Positions 1 through 10,286 of a DNA stretch of 64,000 nt are shown here, piece after piece. The position numbers and the translations under genes were made by a program. Numbering within the stretch: the stretch's first letter is position 1; every line of letters begins with the position of its first letter. Below the pieces are notes generated by a model. It did not search any database and was not told where the DNA came from. It saw nothing but the letters and a program-made list of their open reading frames with translations. This DNA is from Methylophaga sp. (GTDB lineage Bacteria > Pseudomonadota > Gammaproteobacteria > Nitrosococcales > Methylophagaceae), in NCBI GenBank assembly GCA_002706095.1, contig PAJP01000023.1:186001-250000 (forward strand), written 5' to 3'.

Positions 1-484
1 CTTCTATTTCCAGCTCTGTTTCACCTTCATGCTCATGTACAGCCAAAGTCGCCTGACCATAAAAGAGTTGATCGATGTTTGAGCTGACGGTTAATTCACT
101 TTCTCCAAGGGAGAAGCCTTCTTCCACTAAACCGCCCTCGCCTTGGACATTAAACCCGTCCAGAGCGTAATCCTCAGTATTGTTCTGGTACTGGCTGAAC
201 GTACCGTTTAATACCATACTGATAGCTGGATTAAAGGTATTGCTGTTATTAGGTGAAGCAACAGGAGCAGGCGCTTCGGGAATCATTGCGACTTCATTGG
301 CAACAGTCTGTGTATTCGCTTCTGCTTCAGATAGTCGTTCTTCCAGTTTTTGGATACGTTGCTCATAATCAGCACGCATTTTTGCGATTTCTTGTTTAAG
401 ATCATCAATATCGCCAGCAAATGCAGGTGATACCGGGCTCAGTGCAGCTGTCATCAGCAACACAAGCAATTTTTTGCTTTTCAT
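1..484 (-). CDS. Outer-membrane barrel-like protein, N-terminal part (cut by window edge)
   Basis: This gene is read on the minus strand from an ATG at 482-484 and runs off the left edge, giving 161 codons. It opens with a signal peptide (MKSKK, hydrophobic core, ending SPAFA), then a short coiled coil (DDLKQEIAKMRADYEQRIQKL) and a linker rich in Ala and Pro. After that comes a region of alternating polar and hydrophobic residues with GESELTVSSNIDQ and YGQATLAVHE, like the start of a beta-barrel. Known porin-like proteins beside zinc-uptake genes share this plan, and the next gene upstream fits a zinc context. The specific substrate is inferred only. Confidence 0.6.
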   Translation of the reverse strand, partial: MKSKKLLVLLMTAALSPVSPAFAGDIDDLKQEIAKMRADYEQRIQKLEERLSEAEANTQTVANEVAMIPEAPAPVASPNNSNTFNPAISMVLNGTFSQYQNNTEDYALDGFNVQGEGGLVEEGFSLGESELTVSSNIDQLFYGQATLAVHEHEGETELEIE

Positions 485-570
485 AAACTTTCCTCATAGC
501 CATAAGCAACAGCTACAGATCAGACGTTCGCGGATCGGTAGCATGATTAAAATAGAGAGATCAGGTAAGG

Positions 571-867
571 CTATGAAAAAAATGGTGGGGCGCGGATAAG
601 ATAAGATTGGCGCTGCGCGAACGGCAGTGTTATTACAGGAGAGTCCACCTCAAGACTGAGTGTGGCTCGAGACTGATGAAGGCTAACTTCAGTAGCTACG
701 TCAGCAAGCGGGAAATGACTGATGGCATTTAGGCGCTCACATTGCGCTTCTGCATGATGAAATGCGTGTTCAGCATCATGCCAGACAGCAAACGACTGTA
801 ACAGCAGCACAATGGCTGCTATCACATAGAGGTAGTGTCGTTTTTGATGTGCGTGAATCAATGGCAT
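571..867 (-). CDS. Small His-rich membrane-anchored protein, possible zinc-uptake accessory
   Basis: A 98-residue protein with one N-terminal hydrophobic segment (about residues 12-28) followed directly by a His/Cys cluster (HDAEHAFHHAEAQCE), a plausible metal-binding site outside the membrane. The C-terminus ends with YLIRAPPFFS, a tail seen in small exported proteins often annotated as DUF2946-like or as zinc-uptake chaperones. It begins 3 bases after the dapE stop and precedes the barrel-like gene, so all three may be co-transcribed. Function is inferred from composition and neighbours; I do not recognise it with certainty. Confidence 0.55.
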   Translation of the reverse strand: MPLIHAHQKRHYLYVIAAIVLLLQSFAVWHDAEHAFHHAEAQCERLNAISHFPLADVATEVSLHQSRATLSLEVDSPVITLPFAQRQSYLIRAPPFFS

Positions 868-870
868 TGC

Positions 871-2022
<1,152 letters not shown>

Positions 2023-2152
2023 TTATAAACGAATACCGATGGTGAATGACAAACTGGCACCACCTAACATAATGACATCAACGCCATATTGATGATTACC
2101 GCAGCCGATACCTGAGATGATAGCGGGCATAACTCTGCTAAGAAAATGTAAG

Positions 2153-2500
2153 TTAAACCAACTGTTGATAAACATCTTCTTTAAATCCGACTATGATCGT
2201 TGAGTCGTTGACCAAAACGGGCCGCTTAATCAGAGTAGGGTTTTCCAACATGAGTTCAATCGCGGTTTTTTCATCCAGATTGTCCTTACGTGGGTCATCA
2301 AGTTTCCGCCAGGTTGTGCCTCGTTTATTCAACAACGTCTCCCAGTCAACGGACTGAAGCCATTCTTTGACGGTGCTCTCTTCAAGACCTTGCTGACGAA
2401 AATCGTGAAACACATAGTCAATAGAGTGTGCCTCAAGCCAGCTTCGTGCTTTTTTGACCGAATCACAGTTTTTAATACCGTAGAGAATCATTGTAGTCAC
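2153..2500 (-). CDS. ArsC/Spx-family reductase, YffB-like
   Basis: A 115-residue thioredoxin-fold protein of the ArsC family. It starts with a beta strand and the single-Cys motif YGIKNCDSVKKA, has the family signature NKRGTTWRKL, and ends with the RPVLV segment of the ArsC fold. YffB/YfgD-like proteins with this sequence lie between dapD and dapE in many gammaproteobacteria. Their physiological substrate is not established, so true arsenate reduction should not be assumed; the arsenic operon elsewhere in this window has its own ArsC of a different family. An alternative ATG lies three codons downstream (MTTMILYG). Confidence 0.88.
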   Translation of the reverse strand: MTTMILYGIKNCDSVKKARSWLEAHSIDYVFHDFRQQGLEESTVKEWLQSVDWETLLNKRGTTWRKLDDPRKDNLDEKTAIELMLENPTLIKRPVLVNDSTIIVGFKEDVYQQLV

Positions 2501-2514
2501 ATGTATATAAGGCT

Positions 2515-2554
2515 AAAAATAAAAAGGGGTGAGCAATAACGATTTGCTCACCCC
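2515..2554 (-). terminator. Rho-independent terminator after dapD
   Basis: An 11-bp perfect stem, GGGGTGAGCAA paired with TTGCTCACCCC, around a 7-base loop. Read on the minus strand it is followed by TTTTTATTTTT. It lies just downstream of the dapD stop and before the ArsC-like gene, so it should separate the two units or attenuate read-through. Confidence 0.88.
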
Positions 2555-2578
2555 TAATCTTATCTGAATAAAATGATA

Positions 2579-3400
2579 CTAGATATCACGTAATAATTCA
2601 TTAATACCCACTTTGCCGCGTGTTTTTTCGTCAACTTGTTTGACGATAACCGCACAGTAAAGGCTATATGAACCATCTTTAGAAGGTAAGTTACCAGACA
2701 CCACAACAGAACCTGCAGGGATGCGACCATAAGTGATTTCGCCGGTCAGACGGTTGAAGATTTTTGTGCTTTGACCAATATAAACGCCCATTGAGATAAC
2801 TGAGCCTTCTTCCACAACAACACCTTCAACAACTTCAGAACGTGCACCAATGAAGCAGTTGTCTTCAATGATGGTCGGGCCAGCTTGTAAGGGTTCTAAT
2901 ACACCACCGATACCTACGCCACCAGAAAGGTGAACGTTTTTACCTATTTGAGCGCAGCTACCTACCGTCGCCCAAGTATCGACCATGGTACCAGAATCAA
3001 CATAAGCACCAATATTGACATAAGAGGGCATCAAAACAACGCTAGGGGCGATGTATGATCCGCGACGAACCGCTGCTGGTGGTACGACACGCACACCGGC
3101 TTTGTTAAAGTCATCTTCATTGAAGCTGGCAAATTTAGGATCAACTTTATCGAAATAGTTGGTTTCTCCACCAGGCATGATTTTGTTGTCATTTAAACGG
3201 AATGATAATAAAACCGCTTTTTTCAGCCATTGGTTAACAACCCAGTCACCATTTTGTTTTTCTGCAACACGAGCTGAACCGTTATCCAGCATCGTTAATG
3301 CTTCATTGACTGCATTTCTGACATTGCTATCAGCGTTAGCAGGGTTAATCTCAGCACGGCGTTCAAACGCCTCTTCAATAATTTGTTGAATATCACTCAT
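2579..3400 (-). CDS. dapD: Tetrahydrodipicolinate N-succinyltransferase
   Basis: Transfers succinyl from succinyl-CoA to tetrahydrodipicolinate, the committed step of the succinylase lysine route. The 273-residue protein has an N-terminal helical domain and, from about residue 105, a left-handed beta-helix of hexapeptide repeats (for example [20 protein letters not shown] and [18 protein letters not shown]). It ends [10 protein letters not shown] as in E. coli-type DapD. It lies 23 bases after dapC on the same strand and ends at a strong terminator, so dapC-dapD are probably one unit. Confidence 0.97.
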   Translation of the reverse strand: MSDIQQIIEEAFERRAEINPANADSNVRNAVNEALTMLDNGSARVAEKQNGDWVVNQWLKKAVLLSFRLNDNKIMPGGETNYFDKVDPKFASFNEDDFNKAGVRVVPPAAVRRGSYIAPSVVLMPSYVNIGAYVDSGTMVDTWATVGSCAQIGKNVHLSGGVGIGGVLEPLQAGPTIIEDNCFIGARSEVVEGVVVEEGSVISMGVYIGQSTKIFNRLTGEITYGRIPAGSVVVSGNLPSKDGSYSLYCAVIVKQVDEKTRGKVGINELLRDI

Positions 3401-3423
3401 TGGTGTCTACTCCATTGATTTAA

Positions 3424-4617
3424 TTATAAACTTTCAATAAGGCTGCGAATGCGATGTGCAGCTTCTATACATTCTTCCAGCGGGGCAACCAATGCCATGC
3501 GAATATGATTCGAACCGGGGTTGCCTGCAGTGGTGTCACGGCCCAGATAGGTGCCTGGTAAAACGGTGACATTTTGTTGTTCAAATAATTGTCTTGCAAA
3601 CGCCGTATCAGCAATGGGTGTTTCAGCCCACAGATAGAAACCGGCTTGTGGCATAGATACTGACATGACTGGCGCTAAAATTTCTAATACCGCATTAAAT
3701 TTTTCCAGATACAGCTCACGATTGTGAACAACATGATCTTCATCATTCCAGGCTGTAATTGATGCAGCCTGAGTGGCTGGTGGCATTGAACAGCCATGAT
3801 AAGTGCGGTAACGCAGAAACTGTTTCAGAATATCGGCATCACCTGCAACAAAACCACTACGTAATCCTGGCGCATTGGAGCGTTTAGACAGACTATGAAA
3901 AACCACACAACGGCTCATGTCAGTATAACCAGCCGCATAAGCTGCTTCTAATAAACCGACGGGCGGGTTCGCTTCATCGGGGTAGATTTCGGAATAACAT
4001 TCATCAGAAGCAATCACGAAATCATACTGATGCGCCAACTCAATTAAACGTGTCAGAGTCTCTTTATCAATGACAGCACCAGTTGGATTGCCTGGGCTGC
4101 AGATATAGATTAACTGACAACGTTGCCAGGTATCTTCACTAATCGCATCAAAATCTGGAATAAAGTCGTGACTGGCAGAACAATTCATATAATAAGGTTC
4201 TGCACCTGCCAAAATAGCCGCACCTTCATAAATCTGATAAAACGGATTAGGCATCAAAACTAATGGTGCTTTGTCGCGATCAATGACCGCTTGTGCAAAC
4301 GCAAATAAAGCCTCACGCGTGCCATTTACCGGAAGCACCTGAGTTATAGCGTTGATATGGCCATCCAGATTGAATCTATTATTCAACCAAGTCGCTATGG
4401 CATGACGCAGCTCATTCGTACCGGCGGTGGTGGGGTAGGATGACAGTCCGTGAAGATGGGTGATGACTGCTTCGGTAATAAATCCTGGCGTTGGGTGTTT
4501 GGGTTCACCTATCGACAGTGCAATATGTGCCTTGTCTTCAGGTGGCACACAGCCTTGTTTCAGTTGAGCCAACTTTTCGAAAGGATAGGGGTGCAGTTTT
4601 GCCAGTTCTGGATTCAT
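3424..4617 (-). CDS. dapC: Succinyldiaminopimelate transaminase
   Basis: A PLP-dependent class I/II aminotransferase of 397 residues making N-succinyl-LL-diaminopimelate from the keto precursor. Visible features are the substrate loop ALSIGEPKHPTPGFI near residue 35, the PLP-ring contact SDECYSEIY, the PLP lysine in HSLSKRSNAPGLRSGF, and the C-terminal carboxylate-binding Arg in NHIRMALVAP. The starting segment MNPELAKLHPYPFEKL matches the DapC subfamily. Placement directly before dapD supports DapC over other aspartate aminotransferase-like enzymes. Confidence 0.93.
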   Translation of the reverse strand: MNPELAKLHPYPFEKLAQLKQGCVPPEDKAHIALSIGEPKHPTPGFITEAVITHLHGLSSYPTTAGTNELRHAIATWLNNRFNLDGHINAITQVLPVNGTREALFAFAQAVIDRDKAPLVLMPNPFYQIYEGAAILAGAEPYYMNCSASHDFIPDFDAISEDTWQRCQLIYICSPGNPTGAVIDKETLTRLIELAHQYDFVIASDECYSEIYPDEANPPVGLLEAAYAAGYTDMSRCVVFHSLSKRSNAPGLRSGFVAGDADILKQFLRYRTYHGCSMPPATQAASITAWNDEDHVVHNRELYLEKFNAVLEILAPVMSVSMPQAGFYLWAETPIADTAFARQLFEQQNVTVLPGTYLGRDTTAGNPGSNHIRMALVAPLEECIEAAHRIRSLIESL

Positions 4618-4690
4618 AATTCCAAATGAATGAGTGAAAAAATCAGACCATTATAACGGGTTGCAGCAATCTCGTGTTATAAGGTGTGCC

Positions 4691-5572
4691 ATGACAAATA
4701 CGAATAACCAACAATTTAATCTTGCTGTACTCGGTATCTTATTTTCCTCAGCTATGTGGGGATTGATTTGGTATCCAATGCGGTTACTCGAACAACAAGG
4801 TCTTCCTGTTGTTTGGTCTACCTTACTCATGTATTTTGCTGCCGCCATCGTGGCCACAGCCATGTTGTTCAAACAGAAAAAAGATTTTTCAGGTCACTGG
4901 CCCCCCAGTCTTTGGGCGCTTGCTGCCGCAGCAGGCGTTACAAATATTGCTTTCTTAGTGGCACTGACTCACGGTGAAGTGATGCGTGTCATGTTGCTCT
5001 TCTATCTGTCTCCACTCTGGTCAGTGTTGTTGAGTCGTTGGTGGTTAGGCGAAAAAATTTCGCGAGTTTCAATGCTGATGATCATTGTGGCGATGTCAGG
5101 CACGATGATCATGTTATGGCACCCGGAAATAGGTCTGCCCTGGCCAAAAGATATGGCTGACTGGTTAGCTTTGTTTGCGGGATTTATGTTTTCAGTGAAT
5201 AACGTATTAAGTCGCAAACTTGCTGATGTGGCTATGGAAGTCAAAACCACCATTGTTTACTGGGGCGTGGTTATGGTGGCAGGGCTTGTATTAGTTCTAC
5301 AGCAATCAAGTGTACCGGACATTAGCCTCAATTTATGGCTGGCGGTCATGGTTTTTGGTGGTCTTTGTTTTACCGCGATGACGATAGCCGTGTTATATGG
5401 TCTGGCAAGAATGCCGGTTTTTCGCTCAGCCATTTTGATGTTATCTGAACTGGTGGTGGCGGCTATTTCTGCCTGGTGGTTGACTAGTGAACAAATGAGC
5501 CAAACAGAGTGGTTAGGCGGAGCGCTTATTTTTATTGCTGCCTACGGTATGGCTAAGCAAGGTAAAGCCTGA
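4691..5572 (+). CDS. EamA/DMT-family membrane transporter
   Basis: A 293-residue inner-membrane protein with about ten hydrophobic segments arranged as two EamA repeats (roughly residues 10-140 and 155-290). Typical features are the opening FSSAMWGLIWYPMR and the end-of-repeat helices near FYLSPLWSVLLSRWWLGE and LSELVVAAISAWWLTSE. Members export small metabolites or amino acids; the substrate here is unknown. I chose the ATG at 4691, which has AAGGTG a few bases upstream, over an in-frame ATG 57 bases earlier that would extend into the divergent promoter region shared with dapC. Confidence 0.87.
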   Translation: MTNTNNQQFNLAVLGILFSSAMWGLIWYPMRLLEQQGLPVVWSTLLMYFAAAIVATAMLFKQKKDFSGHWPPSLWALAAAAGVTNIAFLVALTHGEVMRVMLLFYLSPLWSVLLSRWWLGEKISRVSMLMIIVAMSGTMIMLWHPEIGLPWPKDMADWLALFAGFMFSVNNVLSRKLADVAMEVKTTIVYWGVVMVAGLVLVLQQSSVPDISLNLWLAVMVFGGLCFTAMTIAVLYGLARMPVFRSAILMLSELVVAAISAWWLTSEQMSQTEWLGGALIFIAAYGMAKQGKA

Positions 5573-5649
5573 GTTATATTTGGTGTCACATACCGCCTGA
5601 CGTTAAAATAACGCTATGGCTTTTCAATGTTTTTTTATCCAGGTGAAAT

Positions 5650-6039
5650 ATGATCAAATCGATAGCACATGCCAGTTTCCTAGTAAAAGACCTAGACGTT
5701 TCTTTACGCTTTTATTGCGACGTATTACAGCTGCCTCTTAACCCTAGCAGGCCTGAGTTTGCTTATGACGGCGCTTGGTTAGATATCGGCGATACAGGAC
5801 AGATGATTCATCTGATGGTATTACCCAACCCTGACTCTACAGAAGGACGTCCTGCGCATGGTGGTCGTGATCGTCACCTGGCGTTAGTAGTCGATGATTT
5901 AGAAGCCTTAGGTGAACGTCTGGAAAATGCGGGTTATGAATTTTCCCGAAGCAAGTCGGGCAGAGCCGCATTTTTCTGTCGTGATCCAGATGGAAATGCA
6001 TTAGAGTTTGCAGAAGATTTTACACCGAAGCAAAACTAA
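5650..6039 (+). CDS. VOC-family (glyoxalase-fold) protein
   Basis: A 129-residue single-unit protein of the vicinal oxygen chelate superfamily with two beta-alpha-beta-beta-beta modules. The first opens with IKSIAHASFLVKDLDVSLRFYCDVLQL (His as likely metal ligand) and the second holds DRHLALVVDDLEALGERL and ends RDPDGNALEFAED, with the usual metal-binding Glu. Such proteins include glyoxalase I, dioxygenases and antibiotic-binding proteins; the reaction cannot be told from sequence. The start is supported by AGGTGA just upstream. It converges on ttcA. Confidence 0.85.
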   Translation: MIKSIAHASFLVKDLDVSLRFYCDVLQLPLNPSRPEFAYDGAWLDIGDTGQMIHLMVLPNPDSTEGRPAHGGRDRHLALVVDDLEALGERLENAGYEFSRSKSGRAAFFCRDPDGNALEFAEDFTPKQN

Positions 6040-6295
6040 AAATAACGACTTAGAGAAGCAATCAATGACTTACAGAGTTACTCACATTTTCTGTGGATAA
6101 CTCTGTGATTAACTTCTGTGAAAATCGCTAAGTCATTCTTACGCAACAAGGCTGACGGTTTTGGTTAAAAAATGACCATTTTATTAAGTTTATATAAATC
6201 AATAACTTATATTCAAGTTAACCAGATTCAATGACTTAGCGATGATACTTGTATTCGTTTTGTAATACTTCTTATAACTGGTGATAAGTCTGTGG
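6040..6295. other. Convergent intergenic region with DnaA box and inverted repeats
   Basis: This 256-base gap between two convergent genes has no ORF I believe. It holds a perfect 14-bp inverted repeat (ATCGCTAAGTCATT at 6124-6137 and its complement at 6230-6243), a hairpin with 8-bp arms (CAGAGTTA/TAACTCTG, 6073-6106), several copies of the short motif AAYGACTTA, a perfect DnaA box, and an AT-rich stretch (about 6166-6220). The combination resembles pieces of replication origins, but nothing here proves such a role. Confidence 0.6.
6092..6100 (-). promoter_or_regulatory. Perfect-consensus DnaA box
   Basis: TGTGGATAA on the plus strand, that is TTATCCACA on the minus strand, the strong E. 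coli-type DnaA box. It is flanked by two-mismatch relatives (TTACTCACA at 6078-6086, TGTGATTAA at 6104-6112) and sits inside a hairpin-forming inverted repeat. Binding by DnaA is inference. Confidence 0.5.
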
Positions 6296-7174
6296 CTATC
6301 TTGCCAAAGCAGGCTGCTGAATATCGTCCTGAAAGCGATCTTCTTCTCCAGTGGGTTCCTGTCTGAATTGCTCGAGATCGGTAAAGTTAAATAAATCTAA
6401 ATCGCCCATTTGTGAGGGTGAAATATTCTGAATACTGCGGAAGATATTTTCTAACCTACCCGGAAATTGTTTCTCCCAGCCCTGCAACATTGTTTTAATG
6501 GCCTGACGTTGCAGATTTTCTTGAGAGCCACATAAATTACACGGAATAATGGGAAACTTCATTGCTTCGGCATATCGCGCAATATCTGATTCTTGTGCAT
6601 AAGCTAAAGGTCTAATCACAATATTGGTTTTATCATCACTTAATAGTTTGGGGGGCATGGCTTTTATTTTGCTGCCATAGAACATATTTAGAAACAGTGT
6701 TTCAATAATGTCATCACGGTGATGGCCCAGAGCGATTTTGGTGATGCCATTTTGTCGAGCATAGCCATATAAGGAGCCTCGACGTAGGCGTGAGCAAATG
6801 CCGCAAGTGGTTTTACCTTCAGGCACGACTTCTTTAACGATGCTGTAGGTGTCTTTTTCGATGATATGAAATGGCACACCAATCGATGATAAATATTCCG
6901 GTAATACGTGCTCAGGAAAGCCAGGCTGTTTCTGATCCAGATTCACGGCGATAAGCTCAAAGTTAATCGGTGCATGGTCTCTCAGATTAATCAGAATATC
7001 GAGCATGGTATAGCTGTCTTTACCACCAGATAAACAGACCATCACTTTATCGCCGTCCTGAATCATATTGTAGTCGGCGATGGCCTGACCGACATTGCGA
7101 CGTAAGCGTTTACGCAGTTTATTAAACTCGCGTTGTTGTTTGACCAGAGTGTGTTCGGTTGTGGATTCTGTCAT
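6296..7174 (-). CDS. ttcA: tRNA 2-thiocytidine synthetase
   Basis: Thiolates C32 of certain tRNAs using ATP, a [4Fe-4S] cluster and sulfur from a desulfurase. The 292-residue protein shows the PP-loop SGGKDS at 49-54, the CxxC pair C124/C127 ([12 protein letters not shown]) and a third Cys pair in [14 protein letters not shown] near residue 215, the cluster-binding set of Ttc[14 protein letters not shown] is also characteristic. Its start overlaps the moeA stop by 4 bases, suggesting translational coupling with moeA. Confidence 0.96.
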   Translation of the reverse strand: MTESTTEHTLVKQQREFNKLRKRLRRNVGQAIADYNMIQDGDKVMVCLSGGKDSYTMLDILINLRDHAPINFELIAVNLDQKQPGFPEHVLPEYLSSIGVPFHIIEKDTYSIVKEVVPEGKTTCGICSRLRRGSLYGYARQNGITKIALGHHRDDIIETLFLNMFYGSKIKAMPPKLLSDDKTNIVIRPLAYAQESDIARYAEAMKFPIIPCNLCGSQENLQRQAIKTMLQGWEKQFPGRLENIFRSIQNISPSQMGDLDLFNFTDLEQFRQEPTGEEDRFQDDIQQPALAR

Positions 7175-8445
7175 ACCAGACCTGCAAAGGGTTGAACGTT
7201 AACAAGACTGCCGGCACTGAGTCCGTCGCAGTTTTCTTCAAGTAAAATAAAACAATTCGCCATGCTCATCGAGCGAAGAATGCCAGAGCCCTGGGCTCCG
7301 GTTGTGCTGACTCTGAGTTGACCTTCATTGTTTCTAAATAAGATGCCGCGCTGAAATTCAAAGCGCCCTGCGCGTTTTTTTATCGCATTATCGCACGGAA
7401 CTTCAATGATTATAGGGAGTGTGTCTGATTCACCCGCCAGACGTTTTAGGGCGGGTTGCACAAATTGATAAAAGGTCACCATCACCGACACGGGATTACC
7501 AGGTAAACCAAAAAACATGGCTTCGCCAATTTGCCCAAATGCCAGAGGACGTCCCGGACGCATAGCAATTTTCCAGAAATTGACCTGGCCTAATTCAGCC
7601 AACATGTCTTTGACATAATCGGCATCACCTACCGATACACCACCAGAAGATATAATAACATCTGCGTCCGCCGCCGCTTGCTCTAGGGCTATTTTTAAAG
7701 CGGCTCTATTATCTGGAAAAACGCCCATATCAATGACATCAATATTGAGCTCACTGAGCATGCCATAGAGGGTGTAGCGGTTACTGTCATAGATCTGACC
7801 ATCACCCAGGTGTTCACCCAAGCCACATAATTCGTCACCAGTAGAGAAAAAGGCAACACGAAGTGGTCTATATGTGACAACCTCGGCAATGCCTAGCGAT
7901 GCCAAGAGGCCTAAGTCAGCAGGTGTTAATCGGCGGCCAGCAGGTAAAACAGTGTCCCCACAATCGATATCTTCTCCTGCTAGTCTGACATTTTGTCCGG
8001 CTTTCACCTCTGTATGAATGGTGATGGTTTGATTGTCTGATTCAACCTGCTCCTGCATCACCACGGTGTCACAACCATCCGGAATTTTTGCGCCGGTCAT
8101 AATACGAATACATTGACTTGCTTCAACATGACCTTGATAGGGTTTACCCGCAAATGCCACACCAACGTTGTTGAGTGAGAAAGGGGCATTTTTGATGTCT
8201 GCACTTTGCAACGCATAACCATCCATGGCTGAGTTGTTATAAGGGGGTACTTGTCTGGGTGATACTACGCTTTGGTGTAAAACCTGCCCTAGTGCCTGTC
8301 TCAAGGAGACTTTCTGCCAGCTAGAAATGGGGGACAATAAGTCGTGGATACGCTGGCGAGCCTGTTCAACCGTCAAGTTATTGTGATCAACATCATCAGC
8401 GCAACTTGGCTGTGGGGTAAATTCGGCCATATTTAGCTTTTCCAT
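7171..8445 (-). CDS. moeA: Molybdopterin molybdenumtransferase
   Basis: Inserts molybdate into adenylated molybdopterin, the last step of Moco formation. The 424-residue protein has the usual MoeA order: domain I/II with [13 protein letters not shown] and [15 protein letters not shown], domain III with [20 protein letters not shown] and [15 protein letters not shown], the [15 protein letters not shown] loop, and a C-terminal beta barrel. It overlaps ttcA at its end and the mobA-mobB fusion at its start, so the three are one operon. A second possible start (ATG at 8428-8430) lies five codons in. Confidence 0.95.
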   Translation of the reverse strand: MEKLNMAEFTPQPSCADDVDHNNLTVEQARQRIHDLLSPISSWQKVSLRQALGQVLHQSVVSPRQVPPYNNSAMDGYALQSADIKNAPFSLNNVGVAFAGKPYQGHVEASQCIRIMTGAKIPDGCDTVVMQEQVESDNQTITIHTEVKAGQNVRLAGEDIDCGDTVLPAGRRLTPADLGLLASLGIAEVVTYRPLRVAFFSTGDELCGLGEHLGDGQIYDSNRYTLYGMLSELNIDVIDMGVFPDNRAALKIALEQAAADADVIISSGGVSVGDADYVKDMLAELGQVNFWKIAMRPGRPLAFGQIGEAMFFGLPGNPVSVMVTFYQFVQPALKRLAGESDTLPIIIEVPCDNAIKKRAGRFEFQRGILFRNNEGQLRVSTTGAQGSGILRSMSMANCFILLEENCDGLSAGSLVNVQPFAGLV

Positions 8446-9548
8446 GAAAAAATAAACTGTTCAATAAAGTCGACCATAGCAGGTATATGGTTGATATCCA
8501 GCATGAAAGGCATATCGTCATTTGCGATGGCATTGTCGGACGCAACGGCGATGATATGCGGGTCATCCTTATATAATGTTGGTGCGCCTAGTTCTGTGCG
8601 GTTTAATTCTATTTTAGGGAAACGTTCGTGTTTAAAGCCTTCAACAAGAATGAGGTCGATGGTGCGTGTATCTAGACGCTGAATTAATGGTTGTAATTCG
8701 GGCTCGATGAGATCGTCATGATTTTTTTTCATCAGTGCCATCATTTTATCTGAAGCAATAATCATTTCTTCAGCGCCGGCTTCACGGATTTGATAGCTGT
8801 CTTTTCCCGGCTTATCGATATCGAAATTATGGTGAGCGTGTTTTATAACCGCAACACGGATATTTCTGTCTTTGAGCGCGGGTATCAGCTTAGTGAGTAA
8901 AGTCGTTTTACCTGTTCCGCTGAACGCCGCAAAGCCCAGAAGTGGTTTGGTTGAGCGTATTTTTGGCTTTAGCGTTAATTCATCAGGTGAATTGATATTG
9001 ATAAAAAAGTCTGCCTGATCAGAAAAATCGACTTCAGCCACCTTATGCTGATATAGCCAATCGCGGGTTTTACGCTGACCTGAAGCTAAAAACTCAGATA
9101 AAGACTGTTTAAGCCGAAGTGGAATTAACGCAAATACCGGTTGTAATTGTGTACCATCATGGGCAACAGCAATATCACTTCCAGTCGCTAACAAGGCTTC
9201 CATTAAACGTTGCCTGAGTTGAGCACTGATAAGCGGATTGTCACAAGGTACGGTGAGTAAGTACGCTGATTTTACCTGCTGCATTACTGATAGTATGCCG
9301 GACAGTGGCCCCTGGAAATTGGCGAGATTATCCGTGATAACCGGATACGAAAAAGTTTGATACTTTTCAATATGTCGATTCGCACTGATATATAAATCAT
9401 CAACTTGCGGTAATATAGCATCAATGACATGGCTTACCATCGCTCTGCCCTGGTAGTGAAGCAAGCCTTTGTCTTGACCACCCATTCGGCGGGATTGGCC
9501 GCCAGCCAGCAGTACGCCAGAGACTGTAATAGGGGAGAAAATGCTCAT
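8433..9548 (-). CDS. MobA-MobB fusion, molybdenum cofactor guanylyltransferase
   Basis: Two normally separate proteins are joined in 371 residues. The N-terminal half is MobA, attaching GMP to Moco: VLLAGGQSRRMGGQDKG is the nucleotidyltransferase loop, followed by VITDNLANFQGPLSG and TVPCDNPLIS. From about residue 200 it is MobB, a GTP-binding adapter with Walker A FSGTGKTTLL and the IKHAHHNFDIDKPGKDS and LVEGFKHERFPKIEL segments. I use the ATG at 9546-9548; a TTG six codons upstream is possible. Overlap with moeA supports a shared Moco role. No frameshift or stop separates the halves. Confidence 0.93.
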   Translation of the reverse strand: MSIFSPITVSGVLLAGGQSRRMGGQDKGLLHYQGRAMVSHVIDAILPQVDDLYISANRHIEKYQTFSYPVITDNLANFQGPLSGILSVMQQVKSAYLLTVPCDNPLISAQLRQRLMEALLATGSDIAVAHDGTQLQPVFALIPLRLKQSLSEFLASGQRKTRDWLYQHKVAEVDFSDQADFFININSPDELTLKPKIRSTKPLLGFAAFSGTGKTTLLTKLIPALKDRNIRVAVIKHAHHNFDIDKPGKDSYQIREAGAEEMIIASDKMMALMKKNHDDLIEPELQPLIQRLDTRTIDLILVEGFKHERFPKIELNRTELGAPTLYKDDPHIIAVASDNAIANDDMPFMLDINHIPAMVDFIEQFIFSWKS

Positions 9549-9586
9549 GATGCGATTAGTGAACAACCTGATTAAAAAGAAATGTC

Positions 9587-10231
9587 ATGGCTAAAGTTAT
9601 ATTAGTGTCGCTTATTATACTGTTAATTAGCGCTCGAGCAGAGGCCGTTAATATCGACATTATGGTGGTTGGTTTATTTAAAGACAAAGCCGTGGTCGAA
9701 GTGGATGGTAATCAACATTTATTGAGTGTCGGTGAAACAAGCCCTGAAGGCCTGAAATTGCTTGCTGCCAATAGTAATAACGCCACTTTTGAAATCAATG
9801 GAAAAAAACAAACTTTCCCTCTAGGGGATCGTATCAGCAGCAACTACATTGAAGCTGAGAAAAAAACAGCTGTGACATTGTGGCCAAGCAATGGCATGTA
9901 TACCGCAACCGGCAATATAAACGGTTATACGACAAGCTTTTTGGTCGATACCGGGGCCAGCACTATTGCTATGAACTCAGCTACTGCAGCTCGCCTTGGC
10001 ATTGATTATCTTCGAGGGCAGCAGGTGGGGATAAGGACGGCTTCTGGCAAGAGTGTGGGCTATAAGGTCAAACTAGATTATGTGCAGCTTGAGCAGATAA
10101 AACTGCATAATGTTGATGCCGTCGTCTTAGATGGTGAAGAACCATCAGTGACCTTACTCGGTATGTCCTTTCTGGGACAGCTGGACATTCAGCACAATGG
10201 TGAACGTCTTGATCTAAGACAAAAATATTAA
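9587..10231 (+). CDS. Exported retropepsin-like aspartic protease
   Basis: A 214-residue protein with a signal peptide (about residues 1-20, ending RAEA) and a C-terminal retroviral-type aspartyl protease domain. The catalytic motif VDTGAS has D121; a hydrophobic flap and the closing LLGMSFL (hydrophobic-Gly) motif follow as in the TIGR02281/clan AA family. Residues 20-95 form a small separate domain with a GD-rich PLGDRIS segment. Family members work as dimers in the periplasm; targets are unknown. It is divergent from the mob fusion with only 38 bases between start codons. Confidence 0.87.
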   Translation: MAKVILVSLIILLISARAEAVNIDIMVVGLFKDKAVVEVDGNQHLLSVGETSPEGLKLLAANSNNATFEINGKKQTFPLGDRISSNYIEAEKKTAVTLWPSNGMYTATGNINGYTTSFLVDTGASTIAMNSATAARLGIDYLRGQQVGIRTASGKSVGYKVKLDYVQLEQIKLHNVDAVVLDGEEPSVTLLGMSFLGQLDIQHNGERLDLRQKY

Positions 10232-10233
10232 GC

Positions 10234-10265
10234 AAAAAAAAAGCCTGGTTAACCAGGCTTTTTTT
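10234..10265. terminator. Bidirectional terminator between protease gene and folE2
   Basis: A perfect palindrome GCCTGGTTAACCAGGC flanked by a run of nine A on the left and seven T on the right. It sits between convergent genes and can serve both strands. Confidence 0.92.
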
Positions 10266-10286
10266 AGATGAACCAATCAATAATGA

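Noticed and set aside
2023..2130. A 35-codon minus-strand ORF between dapE and the ArsC-like gene, ending in a barrel-like ASLSFTIGIRL
   Set aside because: Too short, no good ribosome-binding site, and no known small gene at this spot; may be a relic or chance. Could be rechecked in relatives.
2153..2500. Naming the YffB-like gene as arsenate reductase
   Set aside because: The family sits beside dap genes in many genomes without arsenic roles, and a proper arsC lies at 23.5 kb.
4634..4690. Longer EamA start at 4634
   Set aside because: It reaches into the shared promoter with dapC and the later ATG has a better ribosome-binding site.
6040..6295. Calling this gap the chromosomal origin
   Set aside because: Only one perfect DnaA box, and no dnaA, gidA or rnpA-like neighbours; evidence is too thin.
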